Assembly (NCBI GenBank): GCA_964587625.1
Contig: CAZPLU010000005.1
Span: 1-64,000, forward strand
Source of the DNA: DAOPZJ01 sp964587625
GTDB lineage: Bacteria > Bacillota > Clostridia > Oscillospirales > JAKOTC01
Direction of reading: 5' to 3'
Length of the DNA: 64,000 nucleotides
Below, one piece after another: positions 1 to 8,900 of the stretch (position 1 is its first letter; every line of letters begins with the position of its first letter). The position numbers were made by a program, and so were the translations under genes. The notes below the pieces were generated by a model that was not told the DNA's origin, made no database searches, and saw nothing but the letters and a program-made list of their open reading frames with translations.

Positions 1-100
1 TGCCGTTAACCTTGCTTCACCTCTGCCCCTTGCTGTGCTAAAGGAATAGGCATAATTAATTATACTATATTTTTTCAAAAAAATCAAGTCGTCTTAACGG

Positions 101-421
101 TCAATGATTTCCGCAGGCGCGTTTGACTTGCGCGGGGTCGAGCTCAAACCCGCCGTCGGTCTGTATGAATCCCGCCGCAAGCGCGGCCGCTCCGGCTTTT
201 TCGGATTCGGCCGTGAAAAGTAATTTCGAAATGCCGGCGGATGCAAAAAACGCGGCGGCGGTCTTGATCAGACCGTCACCGATTTCGGGCTGTTCAAATT
301 TCAACCGCACGATCACGGGAATTTCCCCCGCCCTGACAACGATGTTTCCGATCTCGCCGTCCGCATCCTCAGCCGTCCATAAAAAATCGCCGTTGCCGTT
401 TCCGCGCTTGATGGCAATCAT
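101..421 (-). CDS. Small uncharacterised protein, GNAT-like fragment
   Basis: This encodes 106 residues that I cannot assign to a named family. The second half (a Gly-rich turn, helix, then AGxxKLLFTAES and a C-terminal AAGF) resembles the acetyl-CoA-binding half of a GNAT acetyltransferase, but the protein is too short for a complete GNAT fold and no clear R/Q-x-x-G-x-G/A motif is seen. The start lies 4 bases after the stop of the pseudouridine synthase gene, whose last codons contain the GGAAGG that can serve as ribosome site, so the two are probably co-transcribed and translationally coupled. It is the last gene of the minus-strand scp/dac cluster. Function is unknown; an acetyltransferase remnant is only a guess. 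Confidence 0.6.
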   Translation of the reverse strand: MIAIKRGNGNGDFLWTAEDADGEIGNIVVRAGEIPVIVRLKFEQPEIGDGLIKTAAAFFASAGISKLLFTAESEKAGAAALAAGFIQTDGGFELDPAQVKRACGNH

Positions 422-425
422 GTTT

Positions 426-1187
426 TCAGCCGTCCTTCCCCGGATGTAATGGGTGATCCTTGCCCTTTTCTCTGTTTTTTAAAGTCGCGACTTCCTGCTG
501 ACTCAGTTCGCGGTATTTGCCCACCGGAAGTCCGCCGAGTTTTACACCGCCCTCTGCGATCCGTTTGAGCCGCAGCACGTTCAATTTCAACACTTCGCAA
601 ATGCGGCGGATATGACGGTTTTTGCCCTCGGTGAGCGAAATCTCGATCACAGTGCGGTTTTCTTTTTCTTCGATGATGTCAATTCGTTTGACGTTGAGGC
701 GTTCTCCCTCACTGTCCACGCCCTCTAAAAAAGCCAGTTCGATCTCGGGGGTGAGCTTGCCCTCGACGGTCACGCGGTAGACCTTGCCGACTTCATAAGA
801 GGGATGCGACACCTTTTGCGCAAACACCCCGTCGTTGGTGAGCAGTAAAAGCCCCTCCGATTCGCGGTCAAGCCGCCCGACCGGATAGAGCCGTGCGCCG
901 ACGTCGGCCACCAGATCGGTGACGCATTTGCGCCCGAGTTCGTCTTTCGCGGTCGTGACATAGCCGCGCGGTTTGTTCAGCATTATGTAAATTTTTCGGT
1001 CGGCGGTCGGTCCGATTTTTACGCCGTCAACGGTCAGCGAATCCTTGGCGGTCGCTCTTTCCCCCGGCATGACCGGTCTTCCGTTGCGTTTGACCCTGCC
1101 TTCTTGGATCATTTTTTCGGCGGCGCGGCGCGAACAGATGCCCCATTCCGACATCAGTTTTTGGATGCGTTCGCCCATCTCCGTCAT
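426..1187 (-). CDS. rluB: RsuA/RluB-family rRNA pseudouridine synthase
   Basis: The 253-residue protein isomerises a uridine to pseudouridine in ribosomal RNA. An S4 RNA-binding domain occupies about residues 4-55 (QKLMSEWGICSRRAAEKMI), followed by the synthase fold with the family signature GRLDRESEGLLLLTNDG, in which Asp107 is the expected nucleophile; a second conserved block, EGKNRHIRRIC, lies near residue 210. Length fits the family. I chose the ATG at 1187, which follows an AAAGGAT site; an in-frame ATG at 1211 has no better ribosome site. It sits downstream of dacF in the same direction, an arrangement common in Clostridia. Small-subunit versus large-subunit specificity (RsuA or RluB) cannot be told from sequence alone; gene order favours RluB. 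Confidence 0.9.
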   Translation of the reverse strand: MTEMGERIQKLMSEWGICSRRAAEKMIQEGRVKRNGRPVMPGERATAKDSLTVDGVKIGPTADRKIYIMLNKPRGYVTTAKDELGRKCVTDLVADVGARLYPVGRLDRESEGLLLLTNDGVFAQKVSHPSYEVGKVYRVTVEGKLTPEIELAFLEGVDSEGERLNVKRIDIIEEKENRTVIEISLTEGKNRHIRRICEVLKLNVLRLKRIAEGGVKLGGLPVGKYRELSQQEVATLKNREKGKDHPLHPGKDG

Positions 1188-1240
1188 ATTTATAAACATC
1201 CTTTCATGCAAATGGAACGTTTGAAGCCCGTTTCAAACGC

Positions 1241-2431
1241 TCAGCCCTTTCCGCCGAACAGGCGTTCAAAAAATCCGGGTTTCTTCGCCTGCGGTTCGAG
1301 ACAGTCACTGAGGGCAATCAGTTGGATCTTTGCGACCACGCGGTCGTTGTAGAGATATTCGATGCTGCCGAGCGCATCCCCGGCGCGGATCGGCGCATAT
1401 ACAAATTTCGGGAGATTGATTTTTGCACTGATCGCGTCCCTTTCACCGGAGATACAGGCGATGTTTGCGGTTCCGGAGGGGATCACCGTAATCTCGTGCG
1501 CGGTGCCTGCGACGGGTATGCTGTATTCAATCTGCTCCGGAACGAACGACAGCAGCTCCACCGAAGAAAAACCCAAGTTCAACAGCGCGGTGTGGTCGGT
1601 CCAGTCGTCGGGCGCGTTCAGCGTGACGCAGATGACGGTGACGCCGTCGCGCTCCGCCGCCGAAACCAGACAGCGTCCCGACTTCTTGGTGAAGCCGGTC
1701 TTGACGCCGATGGCGCCGTCATAACTGCGCAGCATGCGGTTATTGTTCATCAGCAGGCGGCGATAAGGCGGGTTTCCGTAGGTCGCCTCGGCCGATTTAG
1801 AGGAGCATATCGTCCGGAATGCCTCGTTTTCAAGCGCCTCCGCGGCGAGCAGCGCCATATCAAACGCCGTGGAATAATGTGTTTTTGCGTCAAGACCGCT
1901 CGGGGTGGCAAACGAGGTGTTTTTCATGCCGATCTCCGCGGCGGTGTTGTTCATCAGCTCGACGAATTTCGGGATGGAACCGCTGATGCGCACGGCGGCC
2001 GAATTCGCCGCATCGTTGCCCGAGACCGTCAGCATGCCGGTCGCAAGCGCCCGCAGCGACGCCCGATCGCCGACCCGGAGCCCCATCGACGAACCCTCGA
2101 CTGTGATTGCCGCGGTATCGACGGTGAAATAATCGTCGAGATTTTGCTGCCGCAGCGTCAAAAGCGCCGTCATGATTTTGGTGGTGCTGGCCATCGGCAA
2201 CAATGTATCCGCATTTTTACTCCAGATGATCTTGCGGCTGTCGGCTTCGATCACCACGGCGGCTTGTGCGCTGACGTCTTTTGGGGAGACCGCTTGAATC
2301 TCCGCAGCGGGTTTTAAAACACTGATCACCGCGCCCGCGACATCTGTGTTCGGGTAAAATATCAACGAAAAGCAGATCGCCGCTGCGGCGATAACGGCGG
2401 CAAGCGCAGCGCGTTTTTTCTTTGTGAGCAT
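1241..2431 (-). CDS. dacF: D-alanyl-D-alanine carboxypeptidase (DacF/PBP5 type)
   Basis: This 396-residue penicillin-binding protein removes the terminal D-Ala from peptidoglycan stem peptides. An N-terminal hydrophobic segment at residues 9-27 exports it. The three serine-peptidase motifs are intact: STTK at 82-85 (Ser82 nucleophile), SGN at 137-139 and KTG at 244-246. The C-terminal 100 residues form the PBP5_C beta domain, and a basic, aromatic tail (KKPGFFERLFGGKG) probably makes an amphipathic membrane anchor. A GAGAGGGG ribosome site precedes the start. It follows ytfJ in a cluster with scpA/scpB; in Bacillus, dacF acts during spore cortex synthesis, which fits its neighbour ytfJ, but a vegetative role is equally possible. 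Confidence 0.92.
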   Translation of the reverse strand: MLTKKKRAALAAVIAAAAICFSLIFYPNTDVAGAVISVLKPAAEIQAVSPKDVSAQAAVVIEADSRKIIWSKNADTLLPMASTTKIMTALLTLRQQNLDDYFTVDTAAITVEGSSMGLRVGDRASLRALATGMLTVSGNDAANSAAVRISGSIPKFVELMNNTAAEIGMKNTSFATPSGLDAKTHYSTAFDMALLAAEALENEAFRTICSSKSAEATYGNPPYRRLLMNNNRMLRSYDGAIGVKTGFTKKSGRCLVSAAERDGVTVICVTLNAPDDWTDHTALLNLGFSSVELLSFVPEQIEYSIPVAGTAHEITVIPSGTANIACISGERDAISAKINLPKFVYAPIRAGDALGSIEYLYNDRVVAKIQLIALSDCLEPQAKKPGFFERLFGGKG

Positions 2432-2537
2432 TCGGCACCCCTCTCAGGTCGGCATACGGCTTCAACGGCATAAAAGCCGCAGGCCCAAAATCCCCGGGAA
2501 TCGGACATCCCGAAAATTTTATGCCGCCTGCACGCCG

Positions 2538-2951
2538 TTATTCGCCGTCTTCGGACTTTTCGGACTTTTTATCCCTGTCTTTTTCCTTTTTCGCGAACAG
2601 CGAAACGACTTTATCGAACAGTTCCGGCACAAGCGCCGCAATCCTGTCCACCGGCTCGCCGGACGAGCCGATCGGAATCAATCGGACGCCCTCGGAAGAT
2701 ACGACTAAGAAAGCGATCGGGTTGATCGTGACGCCTGCGCCGCCGCCGCCCCCGAAATTGGTCTTGGGCGCGGTTTTTCCCTCGAAATCGGTGCCGCCCG
2801 ACGCAAATCCGAACGAGACCTTCGAAACCGGGATGATCATTGTGCCGTCCGGCGCCGTGATCGGCGTTCCGACAATCGTGTTGACGTCCACCATCTGTTT
2901 GATGTTCTCCATCGTGGTCTGCATGATCGAGGACAGAGGATGCATTTCCAT
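2538..2951 (-). CDS. ytfJ: Sporulation protein YtfJ (GerW family)
   Basis: The 137-residue protein matches the YtfJ/GerW family of Firmicute spore proteins needed for normal germination. The diagnostic pattern is present: an N-terminal MENIKQMVDVNTIVGTPI, then the Gly-rich block GGGGGAGVTINPIAFLVV at about residues 70-88. The C-terminus is a short charged tail rich in Lys, Glu and Ser. The start is preceded by GGAAGG at 5-base spacing. It lies between the DUF2953 protein gene and dacF, the gene order commonly seen in spore-forming Clostridia, and is the clearest single indication that this organism descends from sporulators. The molecular function of the family is not established. Confidence 0.92.
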   Translation of the reverse strand: MEMHPLSSIMQTTMENIKQMVDVNTIVGTPITAPDGTMIIPVSKVSFGFASGGTDFEGKTAPKTNFGGGGGAGVTINPIAFLVVSSEGVRLIPIGSSGEPVDRIAALVPELFDKVVSLFAKKEKDRDKKSEKSEDGE

Positions 2952-3007
2952 AGTGACCTTCCTTTCAACTGATAGGTTTGAACCGGTTATGATTTTTTAT
3001 ACCGTTT

Positions 3008-3640
3008 TTACGGTGACTTTGGGGACTTTTTTGTTTTCTTTTCTTCTTTGTCGGACGAAAAAATCGATTTTAGACCGTCATCCGGGTTGGTGAGGTATTT
3101 AAATAACGCAGACCTGACGACGACGAGGATCCAGAAGACCCGGATGCGAACTTTTAAATCAACTTCGACGCGGGTCTCTTTGCTCTCGTAATCCCACAAC
3201 ACCGAAAAATCGCTCTCGAAGCGCCCGAACAATTCGCTGAGCGCGGCTTGCACCGTCGTGAGTCCGGCACAGCAGGTTCCGTATAAAATCGCGGTCTTGG
3301 CAGCGTCGCCGGACGCGGCGATAATATGGATTTTACACGGTTTCAGGCGCGCTTTTTTGAGCGCCGCTCTGATCAATTTGAAAAGCTCTCTCAGCTTTGC
3401 GGCAAGGCCGCGCAAGTCGGGCTTTTCCTCCCGCTCGGATTGCTCCCGCTCCGATCCCTCTTCCTTTTGCTCGTTTTTTTTCGGTTTTTTCAACTCCACC
3501 GGGAAAAGGACGCGGTTTGCGCGCCAAAGGCCCGCTTTGATGATGAATTCGTGGTCGTAGGTGATGTCGACACAGACATCGGAGATTAAGAAGGCGGCGA
3601 GGAGAAGCGCCAAACCGCCGAAAACATACAGCGCCCACAT
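3008..3640 (-). CDS. DUF2953 membrane-associated protein
   Basis: The 210-residue product begins with a single hydrophobic segment (WALYVFGGLALLLAAFLI) and continues with a soluble domain of the DUF2953 type, interrupted around residues 45-70 by a highly charged Lys/Glu-rich insert. The ATG at 3640 is separated from the scpB stop by one base, so translation is probably coupled; codons upstream of this ATG in the same frame run back inside scpB and encode an implausible Arg-rich stretch. DUF2953 proteins are usually found, as here, between scpB and ytfJ in Clostridia, which suggests a link to sporulation, but no activity is known. Confidence 0.8.
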   Translation of the reverse strand: MWALYVFGGLALLLAAFLISDVCVDITYDHEFIIKAGLWRANRVLFPVELKKPKKNEQKEEGSEREQSEREEKPDLRGLAAKLRELFKLIRAALKKARLKPCKIHIIAASGDAAKTAILYGTCCAGLTTVQAALSELFGRFESDFSVLWDYESKETRVEVDLKVRIRVFWILVVVRSALFKYLTNPDDGLKSIFSSDKEEKKTKKSPKSP

Positions 3641-3641
3641 G

Positions 3642-4271
3642 TCAAGCCCCCGCGTGCGGCATCGCACCGATGGGAAGCGGTTCCTGATCCGAGTCCTCCG
3701 CGCTGTCGGCGGCGGCCTGTCCCGCCTCAAGCTCTATCTGAGTCAAGTCGGGCAGATGTTCGAGGGCGTCGATGCCGAAGCAGCGCAAAAAGTTATCGGT
3801 CGTGCCGTATAAAAGCGGTCTGCCCGGCAGTTCCAAGCGCCCCCTTTCCTCGATCAGCCCTTTGAGCACCAAATTGGTGACGATGCCGCCGCAATCGACA
3901 CCGCGGGTCTGCTCGATATAGGCCTTGGTGACCGGCTGGCGGTAGGCGATGATGGCGAGCACCTCCAGCGCGGCCGGAGACAGCGGTATGTCACGGCGGA
4001 TTTCCATGGATTTTCGAACGATATCGGCTATTTCGGGTTTTGTGACCAATTGATAACGGTCGTCGGCGTTCCAAAGCGAAAGTCCGCTTTCACGCGAAAG
4101 CCGATCTTCAAGCGACAAGAGGGCTTTTTTCAAAGTGAAGTCGTCGATTTCGAGCGCTTGAGCCAGCCGCTGAGCAGCCATCGGCTCGCCCGCCGCAAAC
4201 AAAACGGCCTCGAGCGCCTGTTCAATCCGCTTCAAATCGAGTTTTTCGATCGCTTCCGCTTCAATCGGCAT
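3642..4271 (-). CDS. scpB: Segregation and condensation protein B
   Basis: ScpB (209 residues) is a winged-helix kleisin-associated subunit that works with SMC and ScpA to compact and segregate the chromosome. The sequence shows the N-terminal helical start (LDLKRIEQALEAVLFAAGEPM), a first winged helix, and the conserved block LSPAALEVLAIIAYRQPVTKAYIEQTRGVD at about 97-126, diagnostic for the family. Length is typical. A GGAAGGG site precedes the start, 36 bases downstream of the scpA stop. The C-terminal 30 residues are acidic and poorly conserved. It is part of the M50 protease-scpA-scpB operon. Confidence 0.95.
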   Translation of the reverse strand: MPIEAEAIEKLDLKRIEQALEAVLFAAGEPMAAQRLAQALEIDDFTLKKALLSLEDRLSRESGLSLWNADDRYQLVTKPEIADIVRKSMEIRRDIPLSPAALEVLAIIAYRQPVTKAYIEQTRGVDCGGIVTNLVLKGLIEERGRLELPGRPLLYGTTDNFLRCFGIDALEHLPDLTQIELEAGQAAADSAEDSDQEPLPIGAMPHAGA

Positions 4272-4307
4272 AATTACAGCCCTTCCATTCGTCGTTTCAA
4301 TTTACAC

Positions 4308-5024
4308 TTATTTTCCAAACTCGTCTCCTTTGCTCTCTCGCAGTTTCAACATGAGGTCGTTTCCCATCAGTACGCGCCCGGCCTTGATCAATTCGAGCAG
4401 CGCCATAAACACCGCGATCATCTGGTCGCGTTTGGTGCAGTCGGCAAAGAGTTTTTCGACGGACGCGCGTCTTTCGCGTTTGAGTTGTTTGATGACGCTG
4501 TAGACGCCCCACGCGACCGGTACGATCGGCTTGGCGACATATTCGGTGAAATCGCTCTCTTTGGGCGGTAAGCGGCGTTTCGCGCGGCCGAGTACGGTCA
4601 AAAATGCCGTTGTGAGTATCGCGATCTCGTGGGTGCGGGTATATTGCCTGTCCACCTCAAGCTCGGACGGCTCCCGTGTGAAGGTGTCAAAAGCCGCAAT
4701 CTCGCGCAGTTTTTCGGCCGCGACACGGCAGACCTGATATTCCATCAGCTCCTGGGCGAGCTCTTGCTTGAGCCGGTCGCCCTCCTCGTTCTTGGGCAGC
4801 AGCATCGCGGTTTTGATATAGACCAGCCGCGCCGCCATCTCCAAAAAGTCGCTGGCGACCTCGATGTTGTCCTCGCGCAGGAAATTGAGATACTCGCTGT
4901 ATTGATCGAATATGTCGGCGATCGGGATGTCGAGGATGCTGACTTTGTTTTTGGAAATCAGATAGAGCAATAAATCCAGCGGACCTTCAAAGATTTCGAC
5001 CTTGAGCGTGGGATGCTGGGTCAT
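4308..5024 (-). CDS. scpA: Segregation and condensation protein A
   Basis: ScpA (238 residues) is the kleisin that bridges the SMC dimer heads and binds ScpB. The N-terminus has the family signature LKVEIFEGPLDLLLYLI, followed by helices that contact the SMC neck; the C-terminus carries the winged helix (AVFMALLELIKAGRVLM). The ATG at 5024 overlaps the stop codon of the upstream M50 protease gene in an ATGA arrangement, which I take as the true start because the conserved domain begins 5 codons later. Codons further upstream in this frame overlap the protease gene and look unconserved. Confidence 0.95.
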   Translation of the reverse strand: MTQHPTLKVEIFEGPLDLLLYLISKNKVSILDIPIADIFDQYSEYLNFLREDNIEVASDFLEMAARLVYIKTAMLLPKNEEGDRLKQELAQELMEYQVCRVAAEKLREIAAFDTFTREPSELEVDRQYTRTHEIAILTTAFLTVLGRAKRRLPPKESDFTEYVAKPIVPVAWGVYSVIKQLKRERRASVEKLFADCTKRDQMIAVFMALLELIKAGRVLMGNDLMLKLRESKGDEFGK

Positions 5025-5713
5025 ACGATCAACGACACCCCTTTCATAATCAGATTCTGCAGCCACGAAGAGGCGCTTTGAATATAGAACCAGACCGAAA
5101 AACCCTCCGGCACCCCCGGTATTCTGTCGCCGAGAAGCAAGAGGATGAAGACGATCGAAAACACCGGCGTGAGCTTTCGAATAAACAGCTGCGCTTTTTG
5201 GGGAAACAGCGGGTTGATGATCCCGAACCCGTCCAAGGGCGGAATCGGAATCAGGTTAAACAGCGCGAGGTTGATGCTGATGATGAACACCACGATAAAA
5301 AACAACTCGACCGCCGAGACAAAGGTGTTGGTGAGGGGAACCAACAAGCCGAACAGGCGATATAAAAACGCAAAGACGATCGCCAAAAGGATGTTGGAAA
5401 ACGGACCCGCCATCGCGACCAAACTGTGCGCGAAACGCCCGCCTTTTTTCATCAGAGCGACATTGACATAGACGGGTTTTGCCCAGCCGAAACCGGTCAG
5501 CAAAATGCAGATCGCGCCGAACGGGTCGAGATGCTTGAGCGGATTCAGCGTCAGCCGCCCTTGGGTCAATTGCGAGGTGTCGCCGAGTTTATAGGCCGTA
5601 TAGGCATGCGCAAATTCATGCACCGGCATCACGATGACCAGCGCCAGTCCGATTAGAAGAATATTGATCAGTATTTCGGGAATCGTGGCTCCCGAGCCCA
5701 GCATTTGCAGCAT
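5021..5713 (-). CDS. M50 family site-2 metalloprotease
   Basis: This 230-residue polytopic membrane protein belongs to the site-2 protease (M50) group of the short Firmicute type lacking a PDZ domain. The zinc-binding motif HEFAH is at residues 32-36 at the end of the first membrane helix, and the third ligand lies in NLIPIPPLDGF at about 155-165. Four to five hydrophobic segments are visible. Such proteins cleave membrane-embedded substrates, including regulators, but the substrate here is unknown. It heads the scpA/scpB operon, a very common location in Clostridia. The start ATG has only a weak upstream GGAGC, so an internal ATG four codons later is an alternative. Confidence 0.88.
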   Translation of the reverse strand: MLQMLGSGATIPEILINILLIGLALVIVMPVHEFAHAYTAYKLGDTSQLTQGRLTLNPLKHLDPFGAICILLTGFGWAKPVYVNVALMKKGGRFAHSLVAMAGPFSNILLAIVFAFLYRLFGLLVPLTNTFVSAVELFFIVVFIISINLALFNLIPIPPLDGFGIINPLFPQKAQLFIRKLTPVFSIVFILLLLGDRIPGVPEGFSVWFYIQSASSWLQNLIMKGVSLIV

Positions 5714-5850
5714 TGTGCGCGTTACGCTCCGTCATAGATTCGGTAAAATAATTCCTGCGGCATTGTACTTTTCCATTATACCGTAATAACCCTTTTGCGT
5801 CAAGGCGAAAAGAGGAGATATCGATCCCGATCACTGCATCTTTGACGACA

Positions 5851-5886
5851 AAAACCGCCCCGCGCGAGTCGCGCGGGGCGTGTTTT
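5851..5886 (-). terminator. Rho-independent terminator of the M56 gene
   Basis: An 11-bp GC stem (CGCCCCGCGCG paired with CGCGCGGGGCG, loop AGT) is followed on the minus strand by GTTTTTG, directly after the M56 gene stop at 5904. It also has TGTTTT on the plus side, so it may work in both directions. Confidence 0.8.
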
Positions 5887-5903
5887 ACTCGATTTGTTTC
5901 CGG

Positions 5904-8900
5904 TTAAAACTTGGATTTGTAATAGATCCACATTTCACGCAAAATCAAATCCTGATCGAAAAACAATTCGGCATGCGGATAATCGTTTTCCGGGGTTAAA
6001 ATCATTTGGATCGGACATCCGGAACCCTTGTGCAGTGAAAAAGGATCTGAATAACGTCTAAGATCAAGAATATATGCCTCTCCGGAGGGATTGGATTCAA
6101 TTTCTCCGTAAAACAGGGTTTTTGTTCGGTAATCTTTATCCTGCGGATACTTGGCCATCACCGACTCAAAGGTGTCGCCGATTTTAATGCCGCGCGGCCC
6201 CTCTATTCCCTCACCGTAAACCATCGCCTCCGATACAAATTCCGCATTTTCGTTCGGGAAGAAACTTGTGCCGTTATCGCAGCGAAGTCCCTCGTAAAAG
6301 CTGAAATAGACACCGTCGTACCAATAGATGTAGTCCAGTGTCCCATCACCCACATCTCCCATCAGATTCCTGTAAATGCCCATCGGCTCACCGAATTTTT
6401 GCCTGATGTCGTCATAAGTGCTCCCTGCTCCGATTCCGCCGAGGGTTGCATCCTCCGCCGTAAAGCGTCTTGCATCTTCATTTGCCGTGATCGCGGGCAA
6501 TGTGGCACGAAACTCGTCATAGCTCATCAGTTCATAGTACGTAGCGGTTCTTATCCGATCATTCCAATTGGGGTAATCGGCAATCGGCTCGGTCTCGTCC
6601 AAAGGCGTACCCGGACCCTCCACCGCCCGCTCCGCGGCCATCATCGAGTTATAATAGATTCTGATGCCGCTGACAGTCTTGTCGGCATCCATGTCAATCA
6701 CCAACCCATAGCTGTTTTCAAATCCGTAGCTGCCGACCGGATACCAGTTATAAATGATATTTCCGTTACCGTCATCAAAATCATTATCCGTATACGCCGT
6801 TCCGACCGCCTCGGTGAGCGGAAATTTATCGAGATTTCCCACCATGAATCCGCCGTAGAGATAATAGCCGCATGGATTTTCGTCCCCGTCGAAGGCGACT
6901 TCGCCAAAGTGCTCATCCCGTGCGTAGGTATTAATGACCTCATTAAATGTGTCGCCGATCCTCAGAAAACTCGGCAGATAATAAAAATCGCTCAACGAAA
7001 CAGCGCTGCCCAGTTGAAATGGTGCTGTCAATATTCCGTTAAACTGATAAAACGTCAATATCAAATCATTGCCGTAATGCCATTCATAATAATGCCCGTA
7101 GATAAACGTGTTGTCCTCGAGATCATCCGAGTCCACGATTTTTGCCGGCTCACCCAGGAAGTGCCGTACCTCATCCATGGTGAATCCGAGTTTTATATCG
7201 CCAAGCACCAGATCCTCGGGCGTTATGACCCCTCTGTTTGAGATATAATTGCGATTTGCGTCGGAAATGCTGATTTCTGTTACAATGCCGTCTTGATTAA
7301 AAGCGTACGACAACACCGGATATTCATCCGAATCAGACGGTTCCCAGCAGTAGTTCACAACGTCCCCGTTCTCGGAGGAATATTGAAAGGCCGTTCCCAG
7401 CCCGGTTTTATTTTCATTCGCCAAATCCCGATAGATATAGGTGATGGTGTCCGCTAATTCTTCACCTACCTGAGTACCGGTCATGAGCAGTTCGGCGGCT
7501 ATATCGCTTGACTGCTTACCCCGACTGCCGTCTTTGGCATAGGTATTTAATACCTGATCATACTCCGCTCCGACTTTCAACCCGTTCCCAAGCGTATAGG
7601 TGCCGTTGTGAACGGTGATGCAGGCCAACGGTTGAATTTGAACCTGAGGCACAACCGGCATATAGCGCGGGAAAGAAAGCGTCAGCCCGTCATATTCCCA
7701 GATCACAGCGCCGTGCGTCCCGTCCATCGCTATGGCTTCGGTGGAGACCGGTTCACCAAGGAGATCCTGTACTTCATCCATCGTGAGACCGAGCTTGAGT
7801 TCGCCGAACGCCATATCGTCGGGCGTCACGACGCAGCCGGATTGCCACGAGGCCGGATTCTTTTCCGCGTCGCCGAAGCTGATTTCGGTGACTTTTCCGT
7901 TTTCGTCAAAGAGAAAGGACAAGACGAGAAATGCGTCGGAGCCCGACGGGTACCAGCAGTAATTGATAATCCCGCCCGCATCGGTCTTGAAATAATAAGC
8001 GGTTCCGCTGCCGGTTTGACCCCTGTCGGACATGTTGCGGTAGACCATTGTGATATCGGCGGGATCACCTGTGATCAGTCGGAATAAACCGCTGCTGTTT
8101 TCATCCGCGTCAAACATCATCAGGTCGGCGGAATAATCGGCATTCGGTTCTCCGTAGTCCTCACCCTTGGCATAAGTTTTCAATACTTTTTTATACTCCG
8201 CGCCGACTTTCAATCCGCTCGGCAGGCGGTATGAATCATCGAAAACCGTCGCGCTTGACAACAGGTGGCCTTCTTCCGCTTCGGAATAGGTAAATCTTAA
8301 TGAGAGATTTTCATATTCCCATATCAGATAAGTGTAAGGCGCGTCTTCCCTCACCGTCTTTTCCTGCGCGGTCAGCGGTTCACCCAACAAACGCGTCGCT
8401 TCTTCCGTTGTCATGCCGAGTTGCAAGCCGGCGAAGGTCATTTCATCATCCGTGACCGGCTCTTTTTGCCCCGCTGTGCCGAAGGTGCAGCCGATGGCGA
8501 GTACCATGACAAGCGCCAAAGCCGCCGCCGCCCATGCCCGTGTCTTGCGATTGTCCGCAATCATCTTTATCCTCTCCTCAATCCCTCTTTTGCCCGATAC
8601 CATGGTGGTCGCCGCGCAGGTCAAGCCCGCGGGCGCCTGTTTGATTTCGATCATGCCGACGAGCGCTTTGCCGTAGGCGATGCGGTTTTCTTCGCCGAGT
8701 GTTTTGACCGCGGCCTCGTCGCAGGCCAGCTCGCAGTCGGTTCTCGACATCGCCGCCGCCATCCAGACAAACGGATTGAACCAATAGGCCGCAAGCAGCA
8801 CACACCGCACAAACGACCAAAGATGATCGCCGTGCGTGTAATGGCAAAATTCGTGTGTCAATACGCTTTCCAACGCGCTTTCGTCCGCAAGCGCTTTTTC

